Source: Treponema sp. (lineage in GTDB: Bacteria > Spirochaetota > Spirochaetia > Treponematales > Rectinemataceae). Taken from it: DNA of 42,989 bases. The notes below the pieces were generated by a model, which worked only from the letters and a program-made list of their open reading frames with translations, did no database searches and had not been told where the DNA came from. This document shows positions 26,054-32,963 of this stretch, in pieces. Made by a program: the position numbers and the translations under genes. The stretch covers positions 1 to 42,989 of the forward strand of contig JAAYWE010000211.1 in the NCBI GenBank assembly GCA_012516755.1, in the 5' to 3' direction. Each line of letters opens with the position of its first letter. Position 1 is the first letter of the stretch.

Positions 26054-26875
26054 TTACCTCTTAAAACCTATTGCTCCATAGCCTACCACTAGCTCATCAC
26101 AGTATTCTCTGTGTTTCGAAGAATTATCATAATCTAGCAATTCTGCTCTTGCCTCTGGAAATGCAATCCTGAAGGCTCGAATAACTGCCTCTCCACAAAA
26201 GGAATTATAACAAGCTCTTACGTTTCCAGTAAATTCGGCAACTGGTCTGGAAAGAGAATAGATGAAATCCTTAGAAAGCAAATCACATTCTTCCGGAGAA
26301 TCGCTTACCGCAAGATTCGAAGATAGTACAAAGACAGCATAGTTTCCGATATATCTGCTTATTTCTTCAAACAATCTCGTGGCGGTCTCAATGGTCAGAG
26401 GATTCTTACCCGATATGATGCAAGGCAATATGGGCACCCCTGGGAAAAAATGAGATGCAAATGGCAATTGAAGCTCTATCGAGTGTTCTTCCAAATGTGG
26501 CAGATCATCTTTTTTCAACATGGGTATCTTGTTAAGGAGATAATCCCTGAGGTTCAAATCTATATTCAAGCAGGCACCCGGAATATCGAATCTTGTGGAT
26601 TCAGGAAGAAAAACACCATCTTCATAGGGCAGATGAGAAGGCCCCATAATGACGATAATTGAAGGATTCGAACCCAGAATTGCACCCCACGATTCCATGC
26701 TGATCTTCCCGCTGTAGAGAAAGCTTCCATGGGGAGCAATAATGCCAAATGCAGGGCATGGTATTCGCTTTGCATATAGACTAAGACCGTCTATTTCAGA
26801 CATTAGCATCTGCGGTTCAGATGGATAGAAAATTCCCGAAAGCAAAGGGCTTCGTGCGATTTTTTTTTCGCTCAT
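26054..26875 (-). CDS. Memo-family protein (AmmeMemoRadiSam system protein B)
   Basis: Memo proteins share a fold with extradiol dioxygenases, and human MEMO1 binds metal through two His and one Cys. In this 273-residue protein the equivalents are visible: APHGSFLYSG (His49), GPSH (His81) and a FCGEAVI cysteine (Cys227). EEHSIELQLPFA (129-140) and the closing ELVVGYGAIG are also typical. The usual bacterial SSDLSHY segment reads SSNLAVS (185-191), so a conserved Asp and His are missing. It forms an operon with the AMMECR1 gene. No Shine-Dalgarno sequence is evident, and a promoter candidate lies about 20 bases upstream. Confidence 0.88.
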   Translation of the reverse strand: MSEKKIARSPLLSGIFYPSEPQMLMSEIDGLSLYAKRIPCPAFGIIAPHGSFLYSGKISMESWGAILGSNPSIIVIMGPSHLPYEDGVFLPESTRFDIPGACLNIDLNLRDYLLNKIPMLKKDDLPHLEEHSIELQLPFASHFFPGVPILPCIISGKNPLTIETATRLFEEISRYIGNYAVFVLSSNLAVSDSPEECDLLSKDFIYSLSRPVAEFTGNVRACYNSFCGEAVIRAFRIAFPEARAELLDYDNSSKHREYCDELVVGYGAIGFKR

Positions 26876-26894
26876 TTTAGTGCTCTAATGTATA

Positions 26895-26922
26895 AGTATA
26901 TTGCCAAATCTCGAAAATGCAA
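26895..26922 (-). promoter_or_regulatory. Candidate promoter for the Memo-AMMECR1 operon
   Basis: On the minus strand TTGCAT (26917-26922), 16 bases, then TATACT (26895-26900, five of six matches). It would give a leader of roughly a dozen bases before the start at 26875. The -35 match is weak. Confidence 0.35.
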
Positions 26923-26953
26923 GAAATGTGAGTTATGATTTTTTGGCGAGAAA

Positions 26954-26983
26954 TTGATTGCGCATAGACTGTCGTCATATTAT
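26954..26983 (+). promoter_or_regulatory. Candidate promoter for the small unknown gene at 26995
   Basis: TTGATT (26954-26959), 18 bases, then TATTAT (26978-26983). The -10 ends 11 bases before the GTG start, and an overlapping TATTAT at 26981-26986 is closer still, so any leader would be only a few bases long. Confidence 0.35.
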
Positions 26984-26994
26984 TATTTAGCTAA

Positions 26995-27315
26995 GTGGAA
27001 ACAGTTACTCAAGCTCTTCTTTATGAAGAAAAATTGCTTAGAAATCGCCTTCAGAGAGTCGAGAGCGAATGCGCATCGAGACCCAAGGGTAGTATTGTCC
27101 TGAAACGCAGATATAACCAAGTATATGCATATTTACAATGGAGGGAAGGCAATAAAGTATGCAGCCGGTATCTTGGTAGAGCAGATTCCTGGCAATGCAG
27201 ATCGATCCAAGCAAAGATTTCAGAAAGGCGAAAATACATGGAAGAGGCAAAGGAAATAAGAAAGAAGCTTGAGGCGACAAGGCATCTTCTAGACGAAGTG
27301 AGAAAATTCGGTTGA
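26995..27315 (+). CDS. Small basic protein of unknown function
   Basis: The product is 106 residues with an N-terminal helix (about 7-28), a short beta segment containing PKGSIVLKRRY and VYAYLQWREGNKVCSRYLG (about 30-61), and a C-terminal charged helix (about 67-103). This layout, a helix followed by a PxGS-start strand and a final YLG, reminds me of a small uncharacterised domain in other bacteria, but I cannot name the family. The start must be GTG 26995 or later, because a TAA stop lies directly before it in frame, and there is no Shine-Dalgarno sequence. It precedes the galactokinase-like gene by 23 bases. Its basic helical character would suit nucleic-acid binding, but that is speculation. 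Confidence 0.7.
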   Translation: METVTQALLYEEKLLRNRLQRVESECASRPKGSIVLKRRYNQVYAYLQWREGNKVCSRYLGRADSWQCRSIQAKISERRKYMEEAKEIRKKLEATRHLLDEVRKFG

Positions 27316-27338
27316 AAATGCAGCACGAATAGGATACA

Positions 27339-28496
27339 ATGTCTGCAATGAAAGATATTTTTATAATGCACCACGCGGAGTATGATACAGCTCCAGACTG
27401 TACATCAGCTGCGCCAACTATAGTAAAAATATTAGGAGAGCACACTGATTTTGCCGATGGTCTTGTGCTTTCAGCTTCTCTTTCATTTGAAGTTCGAGTC
27501 GCGATATCTTTTAGAAAAGACAATTCTCTCCGTTTTTATGCAGCTGATTTCAATGAACGTAAGCGCGCAAATGTTGCCACATTTAAGTACAAAAGAGAAG
27601 ATCGCTGGGCTAATCATGTAAAGAGTGTGTGCGATTATTTTTGGCGCGTATTTAATCTTGATCCTCGTGGCCTCAATGTAACCATCCAGAGCAATGTGCC
27701 ACTGGGGCTTGGTTTGGGTATCAGCAGTGCGATAAATATGGCAACTGCGCTTGACTTAAAAACCCTATACGATTTAGACCTTAAACTTGAAGAATTAGCC
27801 TTTCATGCTTGGAAAGCGCAGAGTTTATTCTTTGAGAAAGAATTACCTCTAACAAATTATCTTGGGATTACTGCGCCTGCAGGAAGAAGTTTTTCGATCA
27901 TAGACTTGCATGATAAAAAGCGCAGAGGAGTGCAATTCTTACCTGAACGCTGGGAAATGCTTCTCACTGATTCCAAAGTGCCTCGCTCTTCGGTGGACGC
28001 AGAACTAGAACAGCGAATCGCAGATTGCAAAGCATGCCTTTCGGTTCTTGTCCCCTATCATAATCGTTCCATTCGCGATATAGCGCCTCAAGAACTCGAC
28101 GAATTGCTAGGAATAGTGCCTGAACGCAAACGCCGACGATGTCTACATGTGCTAGAAGAAGTAAGAAGAGTCATTGAAGCGGAAGAGAGTCTCTCGCGTC
28201 AGGATTATATAGGCTTTGGTCGAATCGTAAACAAATCCCATGCTTCTCTAAGGAGCCTTTATGAAATTTCCTGTCCAGAGATAGACTGGCTTACAAAGAG
28301 AGCGCTTGAGCTAGACGATGTTCTGTGTTCTAGACTCGTTGGTCAAGGGTTTGGCGGAAGCACGCTTACAATCCTCAATAATGAAAAAAAGCAAGCCTAT
28401 CGCAACAAGCTGGAAGATTATGAGAGAATATTCGGCTTTAAACCTATTATCCACGAAGTCTCAACAGGTGCAGGCCTTCGAATTCTGGAGCATTGA
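27339..28496 (+). CDS. Degenerate galactokinase-like GHMP-family protein
   Basis: The 385-residue product has the galactokinase layout: APTIVKILGEHTDFADG (GEHTD at 33-37), the ATP-binding motif LGLGLGISSA (122-131) and the C-terminal VGQGFGG (334-340). Galactokinases start this with PGRVNLIGEHTD and use an Arg there plus the Asp of an MDQ motif to phosphorylate galactose. Here the Arg position aligns with Ile and the MDQ position reads TNY (172-174). Either the substrate differs or the protein has become a non-catalytic sugar/ATP sensor. AGGA precedes ATG 27339; ATG 27348 is an alternative. No other galactose gene is nearby. GHMP membership is firm; galactokinase activity is doubtful. Confidence 0.82.
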   Translation: MSAMKDIFIMHHAEYDTAPDCTSAAPTIVKILGEHTDFADGLVLSASLSFEVRVAISFRKDNSLRFYAADFNERKRANVATFKYKREDRWANHVKSVCDYFWRVFNLDPRGLNVTIQSNVPLGLGLGISSAINMATALDLKTLYDLDLKLEELAFHAWKAQSLFFEKELPLTNYLGITAPAGRSFSIIDLHDKKRRGVQFLPERWEMLLTDSKVPRSSVDAELEQRIADCKACLSVLVPYHNRSIRDIAPQELDELLGIVPERKRRRCLHVLEEVRRVIEAEESLSRQDYIGFGRIVNKSHASLRSLYEISCPEIDWLTKRALELDDVLCSRLVGQGFGGSTLTILNNEKKQAYRNKLEDYERIFGFKPIIHEVSTGAGLRILEH

Positions 28497-28534
28497 TTCT
28501 AATATACCAATCCTATTCTAGAAATGGAGATTAC

Positions 28535-29296
28535 ATGAGAATTCTGCTGACAAATGATGATGGTATTCAATCGGATGGCCTTTTTGCTTTAATCGATACA
28601 ATTGCCGCAATGAAAGATTTCAATGGAAAAAGCTTGCACCAAGTATGGGTGGTTGCGCCTGAACATGAGCGATCCGGCGTGAGTCATGCCATGACTTTGA
28701 AAAAGCCGGCTAAGCTGCGTAGGCTTGGTGACTCGCGCTATAGCTGCTCTGGCACACCGGTGGATTGCATAATAATTGCGGGACTTGCTATTCTCCATGA
28801 AAAACCGGATCTAGTCATTTCTGGTATCAATAGAGGACCAAATCTTGGCACGGATATTGTATATTCTGGAACCTGTGGTGCAGCACGACAAGCCGCATTG
28901 CAAGGAATTCCGGCAATTGCCATATCATGTGCAGCTCATTGTGATAATTTGGAATATGAAGGTCTAACATCTTTTTTATCAGCTAATCTGAAAGAGCTTG
29001 TGGCCTTATGGAAGCCTGATTCCTTCATCAATATAAATGGTCCTTCTACAAAATCGAGAGATCTAAAGGCAGTATGGACTGTTCCAGGAAAAAATAAGTA
29101 CATTGACAACCTCAAGTGCTTTGACGGATCGGATGGATATACTTATTGTTTTCTCACCGAAGGCGCCGAAGAACGAATGCCCGATGCTCTCTCAGACCAT
29201 CATGCAATTTCTCAGGGTTATATTGCCGTAGGCTTAGTTGAAGTTCATCCCAGGGCATTCCACGAGCCATCTCTTAATGGGCAATTCGTATTCTGA
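28535..29296 (+). CDS. surE: 5'/3'-nucleotidase SurE
   Basis: SurE is a metal-dependent phosphatase acting on nucleoside monophosphates and some polyphosphates, associated with stress survival. The 253-residue product begins MRILLTNDDGIQSDG with the metal-binding Asp pair (Asp8, Asp9). ERSGVSHAMT supplies the Ser, and SGINRGPNLGTDIVYSGTCGAARQA supplies the Asn. I chose ATG 28535 rather than an upstream start because the conserved first strand begins there and GGAG (28526-28529) is well spaced. It is separated from the galactokinase-like gene by 38 bases. A weak CTGAG/CTCAG hairpin spans its stop, too short for a confident terminator. Confidence 0.95.
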   Translation: MRILLTNDDGIQSDGLFALIDTIAAMKDFNGKSLHQVWVVAPEHERSGVSHAMTLKKPAKLRRLGDSRYSCSGTPVDCIIIAGLAILHEKPDLVISGINRGPNLGTDIVYSGTCGAARQAALQGIPAIAISCAAHCDNLEYEGLTSFLSANLKELVALWKPDSFININGPSTKSRDLKAVWTVPGKNKYIDNLKCFDGSDGYTYCFLTEGAEERMPDALSDHHAISQGYIAVGLVEVHPRAFHEPSLNGQFVF

Positions 29297-29343
29297 GAGC
29301 TATACTCAGCTGTTCCTCTTTATTCTCGGAATCCTCAAAGGCC

Positions 29344-29373
29344 TTGACCAAACCATCATCTTTCGTATATAGT
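29344..29373 (+). promoter_or_regulatory. Promoter of the tRNA-Thr/tRNA-Tyr unit
   Basis: TTGACC (29344-29349) is followed after 18 bases by TATAGT (29368-29373); an overlapping TATATA with 16-base spacing is the alternative. Both boxes match consensus at five of six positions and lie about 17 bases before the tRNA-Thr 5' end. Confidence 0.65.
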
Positions 29374-29389
29374 GCCGTTCGTTGTGCAC

Positions 29390-29462
29390 GCCATCTTAGC
29401 TCAGTTGGGAGAGCGCGTGACTTGTAATCTCGAGGTCCCCGGTTCGATTCCGGGAGATGGCT
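29390..29462 (+). tRNA. tRNA-Thr(TGT)
   Basis: The 73-base cloverleaf has a perfect 7-base acceptor stem (GCCATCT with AGATGGC), a D arm GCTC/GAGC, anticodon loop CTTGTAA with anticodon TGT, and T arm CCCGG-TTCGATT-CCGGG. The discriminator base is T, and CCA is not encoded. The anticodon stem CGTGA/TCTCG contains one U-U mismatch in the middle. It reads ACA codons. Confidence 0.95.
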
Positions 29463-29485
29463 CGAGGGACTTATGGTCCATCAAT

Positions 29486-29568
29486 GGGGAGATTCCCGAG
29501 TGGTCAAAGGGGGCAGACTGTAAATCTGTTGGCTGTAGCCTTCGAAGGTTCAAATCCTTCTCTCCCCA
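29486..29568 (+). tRNA. tRNA-Tyr(GTA)
   Basis: This is an 83-base class II tRNA. The acceptor stem is GGGGAGA with TCTCCCC, the anticodon loop CTGTAAA carries GTA, the long variable arm contains GGCTGTAGCC, and the T arm is GAAGG-TTCAAAT-CCTTC. The discriminator is A, and CCA is not encoded in full. It is a substrate of the Tgt enzyme encoded in this window. It lies 23 bases after tRNA-Thr in the same transcript. Confidence 0.95.
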
Positions 29569-29570
29569 CA

Positions 29571-29609
29571 AGGGGTTGTCCTGAGAGATGGGCAGCCCCT
29601 TTTTGTTTG
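29571..29609 (+). terminator. Intrinsic terminator of the tRNA unit
   Basis: Arms 29571-29581 and 29590-29600 form an 11-base stem (two G-U pairs) around an 8-base loop, followed by TTTTTGTTT. It begins three bases after tRNA-Tyr. Confidence 0.88.
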
Positions 29610-29667
29610 TTGTGCGCAAAGGCCTTTTTTGATTATCTCTTCAGACCACTTGCAGGATGGTGGTAAT

Positions 29668-30150
29668 ATGAATCCTGAATTGCCAATAAAAGACATCTAT
29701 TTCCAATGCATGCGCTGCAATGCTTGCTGTAGCGGCCAACCTGGTTTTGTCTGGCTTTCTAAGAGAGATCTTATGGCTTTAAGCGAATATTTTGATCTTT
29801 CGATACAGAGATTTGCACTGACTTTCTGCAGGATTGTCGATCTAGGCATAGTGACTACATTAAGCCTAAAGGAAAAACAAAACAACGACTGTATTTTTCT
29901 AGAAAATGATGGATGTAGCGTTTATCCGGTTAGGCCAGTTCAGTGCAGGACATATCCATTTTGGGAAACAATCTTAGAAAATGAACAAAGCTGGATAGAA
30001 GAGGGCAAACAATGCCCCGGTATCGGAAGGGGCTCTCTGATATCATCAGATAGGATATTAGATGCTTTTTTTGAAAGGCGACAGAATGCTCCTCTGTCAA
30101 TCGATGAAATCGCCGCTCTAGCAGCTTTAAGGAATAATTGGGATATATAA
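29668..30150 (+). CDS. YkgJ-family cysteine-cluster protein
   Basis: The 160-residue product carries the family pattern CMRCNACC (Cys14, 17, 20, 21), then Cys75, Cys83 and RPVQCRTYPFW (Cys93), with Cys116 near the end. These cysteines are thought to hold zinc or an iron cluster; the cellular role is unknown. I chose ATG 29668 (MNPELP) over a start 13 codons earlier because GGTGG precedes it and upstream residues fall next to the tRNA terminator. Its stop overlaps the mltG start (TAATG), so the two are translationally coupled. Confidence 0.88.
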   Translation: MNPELPIKDIYFQCMRCNACCSGQPGFVWLSKRDLMALSEYFDLSIQRFALTFCRIVDLGIVTTLSLKEKQNNDCIFLENDGCSVYPVRPVQCRTYPFWETILENEQSWIEEGKQCPGIGRGSLISSDRILDAFFERRQNAPLSIDEIAALAALRNNWDI

Positions 30151-31166
30151 TGAAAGCAAATCACATCAGATCCATTATGCAGAATCTCTTGATTCTGTTC
30201 TTGATATTGTTGCTGGCTATAGTGATTTTGATTTTGACTCCTCCTTTCAGAAGCGAAAGTGTCGAAGTGAAGATAAAAAGTGGATCCAGCCTCAGAGACA
30301 TCGCCAAAGAGCTCCACAATAATCATGTCATACCTTCCTCCCGGGTATTCGAGCTATATGTGCGTGCCAGAGGTTCTGAGCGCAACATCAAATCTGGGAC
30401 CTATCGATTTATGCCTTTAGAATTGCCTATTGTTGCAGCAAATAAATTGATAAAAGGAAATTACATAACTCAAAAAGTAGTCATTCCGGAAGGCAGGACT
30501 GCGCGCCAGATTGCCTTGATTTTGGAATCGAACAATGTCACAAGGGCAGAAGCTTTTTTGGAAGCGGTTAATGATATAGAGCTTGCTAGATCATTAGGCA
30601 TTCCCGCTTCAAATTGTGAAGGTTATCTTTTTCCGGATACATATTTCTTTGATCCACAAAGCGACTCACGAGAGCTCGTTTCACAGATGGTCAGAGGTTT
30701 TTTTGCCGCAATAGAAAGAATCGAAGGGTCCAAAACAGAGATTCTGAATCCTCAGTCTCTTCATCAAAGGGTAATTCTTGCCTCTATTATTGAAAGAGAA
30801 TATCGATTGGCCGAAGATGCACCATTAATTGCTTCTGTATTTCTTAACCGGCTTCAGAAGAATATGCCTCTTCAGTCTTGTGCAACCGTAGTATATGTAA
30901 TGACCGAACATCTGGGAAAAGAAGCGCCTTCGGTAGTGCATTATGGAGACCTAAAGATCCAGGATCCATACAATACTTATATCAACCGAGGGCTTCCTCC
31001 TGGACCAATCTCCAATCCGGGAGAAATCAGCTTAAAAGCTGCACTATTTCCCCCTAGGACAGATTATTTGTATTTTAGATTGGAGGATATTAATACTGGA
31101 AAACATCGCTTCTCTCATACTTTGGAAGAACACAACTATTCGGAGATAATTCCCAAGGGGCTATAG
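30150..31166 (+). CDS. mltG: Endolytic murein transglycosylase MltG
   Basis: MltG is a membrane-anchored lytic transglycosylase that cuts nascent glycan strands and helps set their length. The 338-residue product has one N-terminal membrane segment (about 10-31), a LysM-like YceG region and the catalytic domain. Family landmarks are VIPEGRTARQIA, CEGYLFPDTYFF, ASIIERE (211-217, catalytic Glu215), VFLNRLQKNMPLQS, and YNTYINRGLPPGPISNPG. ATG 30150 overlaps the preceding stop. dnaG follows 6 bases after its stop. Confidence 0.95.
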   Translation: MKANHIRSIMQNLLILFLILLLAIVILILTPPFRSESVEVKIKSGSSLRDIAKELHNNHVIPSSRVFELYVRARGSERNIKSGTYRFMPLELPIVAANKLIKGNYITQKVVIPEGRTARQIALILESNNVTRAEAFLEAVNDIELARSLGIPASNCEGYLFPDTYFFDPQSDSRELVSQMVRGFFAAIERIEGSKTEILNPQSLHQRVILASIIEREYRLAEDAPLIASVFLNRLQKNMPLQSCATVVYVMTEHLGKEAPSVVHYGDLKIQDPYNTYINRGLPPGPISNPGEISLKAALFPPRTDYLYFRLEDINTGKHRFSHTLEEHNYSEIIPKGL

Positions 31167-31172
31167 AAAAGA

Positions 31173-32963
31173 ATGGCGAGAATATCACCACAGATTAGGC
31201 AGGAAATTCTCGATAAGACAGATTTCTTATCAGTATATCAGGAGCATGTCCGCCTTCAGAAAAAAGGAGCTTCTTTTTGGGGACTTTGCCCTTTTCATTC
31301 GGAAAAGACGCCGTCCTTTTCTGTAAGCCCTGACACAGGCCTCTTTTATTGTTTTGGGTGTCATAAGGGTGGTTCAATTATTCAATTTATTATGGATATA
31401 GATAAGTTGAGCTATACAGAGGCAATGCAAGAACTGGCTCAACGATGCGGTGTGCAGATTCAATTCGAAGAGTCCGAAAAACTAGGGGAAACTGAAAAGG
31501 AACGTCAAACTCTTCTCGAGCTAAACGAAAGGCTATCCAAGAGTTTTCATTGGTTTTTGACGAACCATGATTGTGGTCGCATAGCTTTGGAGATTCTTCA
31601 TAGAAGAGGTTTATCGGATCAACTAATCGAAAGATTCAGCATAGGTTATGCTCCTGCAAATAGACAATGGCTATATTCCTTTCTCAAAGCAAAGGGGTAT
31701 TCGGATGATTTTCTGAAACATAGCGGCCTTTTTTCAAAGAAGGATCTGTCATATCCTCTATTTGCCGATCGAATAATATTTCCCATTGGAGATGCTAAAG
31801 GAAGAATAATAGCCTTTGGTGGCAGAGCCATGACGGAAGATGGTCCAAAGTACATAAACAGCTCCGAGACGGCAATCTTTAGGAAACAAGAGACACTATT
31901 TGGCTTCTCGCAAGCGATTGATTCTATCAAGAATACAGATAACGCCATTGTATGCGAAGGATACATGGATGCGCTTTCATTTCACGCGGCTGGACTGACA
32001 AATGCAGTTGCCCCTCTGGGGACGGCATTCACTAGTCAGCAAGCTGTGGTTATCCGCCGAAGATCATCGAATATAATACTCTGTTTTGATACGGACGAGG
32101 CCGGGTTGCGTGCTGCCGAGAGATCTTGCTCGATCGCGACGGCTGCCGGCTTAGAGACTCGAGTGCTTCTTCTCGAAGAAGGCAAAGATGCTTCAGAGAT
32201 ATTGGAAAAGAGGGGGGCAGGGGAGTTGACGAGAATGGCTAAAAATACTATAAACGCTGGACAATTTCTGCTTGCACGTGCCAACCAGCTTTTCGATATA
32301 TCAACAATGGAGGGAAAGGCGAAAGCGGTTTCGTTTCTGTTTCCCTTCCTTGATGCTCTCGATTCCGATGTTAAGAGACAAGAATACATCAAGGAAATAG
32401 GAAGAAGCATTGGAGTCAGCACTCATGCGGTCGCTATGGACTACGCTAAAGCGAAAGTATCCGGAGTACGCCGCGTTAGGGATTCCTACAATCTTTCTAA
32501 TGTGCCATATAGCAGCTCGAATTCTGCCCGAACTTCCGATCTTTTATTTATGGCAGCAGTCATTTTGTCCGAAGATCCATTCCAGTTTGTAGATGAGAAT
32601 TTGAATATAGAAAATCTCGACGATCCAAGGGCAAAAGATCTGTTTTCAGCCCTTCAGGAAGCGCATAAAGAAGGGATTTTGGATGTGGAAGGGATTCTGT
32701 CTCTCTGTACTGATGAGGCTGCCGCGCGCTTTGTCAGAGAAGTCGATACCTCCGGTGAACTACAGGGCAATCTAGAGAAGATCATAAAGGACGGATTGGA
32801 TCAGAAAAAGAAAGCTGCTTTAGAAAGAAAGCGGAGAGAGCTTGTAGCTCGTCTCAAATCATTTTCGGCGGATACAGATCCGCTACAAGAAAAGCTGATC
32901 CTCGAAGAAATAATTAAGGTCGATGGAGAACTCAAAACTACGGGAGGAGATATTGATGAATGA
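31173..32963 (+). CDS. dnaG: DNA primase
   Basis: DnaG synthesises RNA primers for replication. The 596-residue product has the N-terminal CHC2 zinc finger (Cys39, His42, Cys60, Cys63). The RNA polymerase core follows with ERFSIGYAP and FPIGDAKGRIIAFGGRAM. The TOPRIM segment has VCEGYMD (Glu near 262) and CFDTDEAG. The C-terminal helicase-binding region is poorly conserved, as expected. Ribosome site quality is weak (GAAAAG). The stop overlaps the rpoD start by 8 bases, the macromolecular-synthesis arrangement. Confidence 0.97.
   Translation: MARISPQIRQEILDKTDFLSVYQEHVRLQKKGASFWGLCPFHSEKTPSFSVSPDTGLFYCFGCHKGGSIIQFIMDIDKLSYTEAMQELAQRCGVQIQFEESEKLGETEKERQTLLELNERLSKSFHWFLTNHDCGRIALEILHRRGLSDQLIERFSIGYAPANRQWLYSFLKAKGYSDDFLKHSGLFSKKDLSYPLFADRIIFPIGDAKGRIIAFGGRAMTEDGPKYINSSETAIFRKQETLFGFSQAIDSIKNTDNAIVCEGYMDALSFHAAGLTNAVAPLGTAFTSQQAVVIRRRSSNIILCFDTDEAGLRAAERSCSIATAAGLETRVLLLEEGKDASEILEKRGAGELTRMAKNTINAGQFLLARANQLFDISTMEGKAKAVSFLFPFLDALDSDVKRQEYIKEIGRSIGVSTHAVAMDYAKAKVSGVRRVRDSYNLSNVPYSSSNSARTSDLLFMAAVILSEDPFQFVDENLNIENLDDPRAKDLFSALQEAHKEGILDVEGILSLCTDEAAARFVREVDTSGELQGNLEKIIKDGLDQKKKAALERKRRELVARLKSFSADTDPLQEKLILEEIIKVDGELKTTGGDIDE

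Noticed and set aside
29293..29309. CTGAG/CTCAG hairpin at the surE stop
   Set aside because: A 5-base stem without a clean T-run is too weak for a terminator call.
29372..29666. Short frames on both strands over 29372-29666
   Set aside because: They run through two clear tRNA cloverleafs and a terminator.
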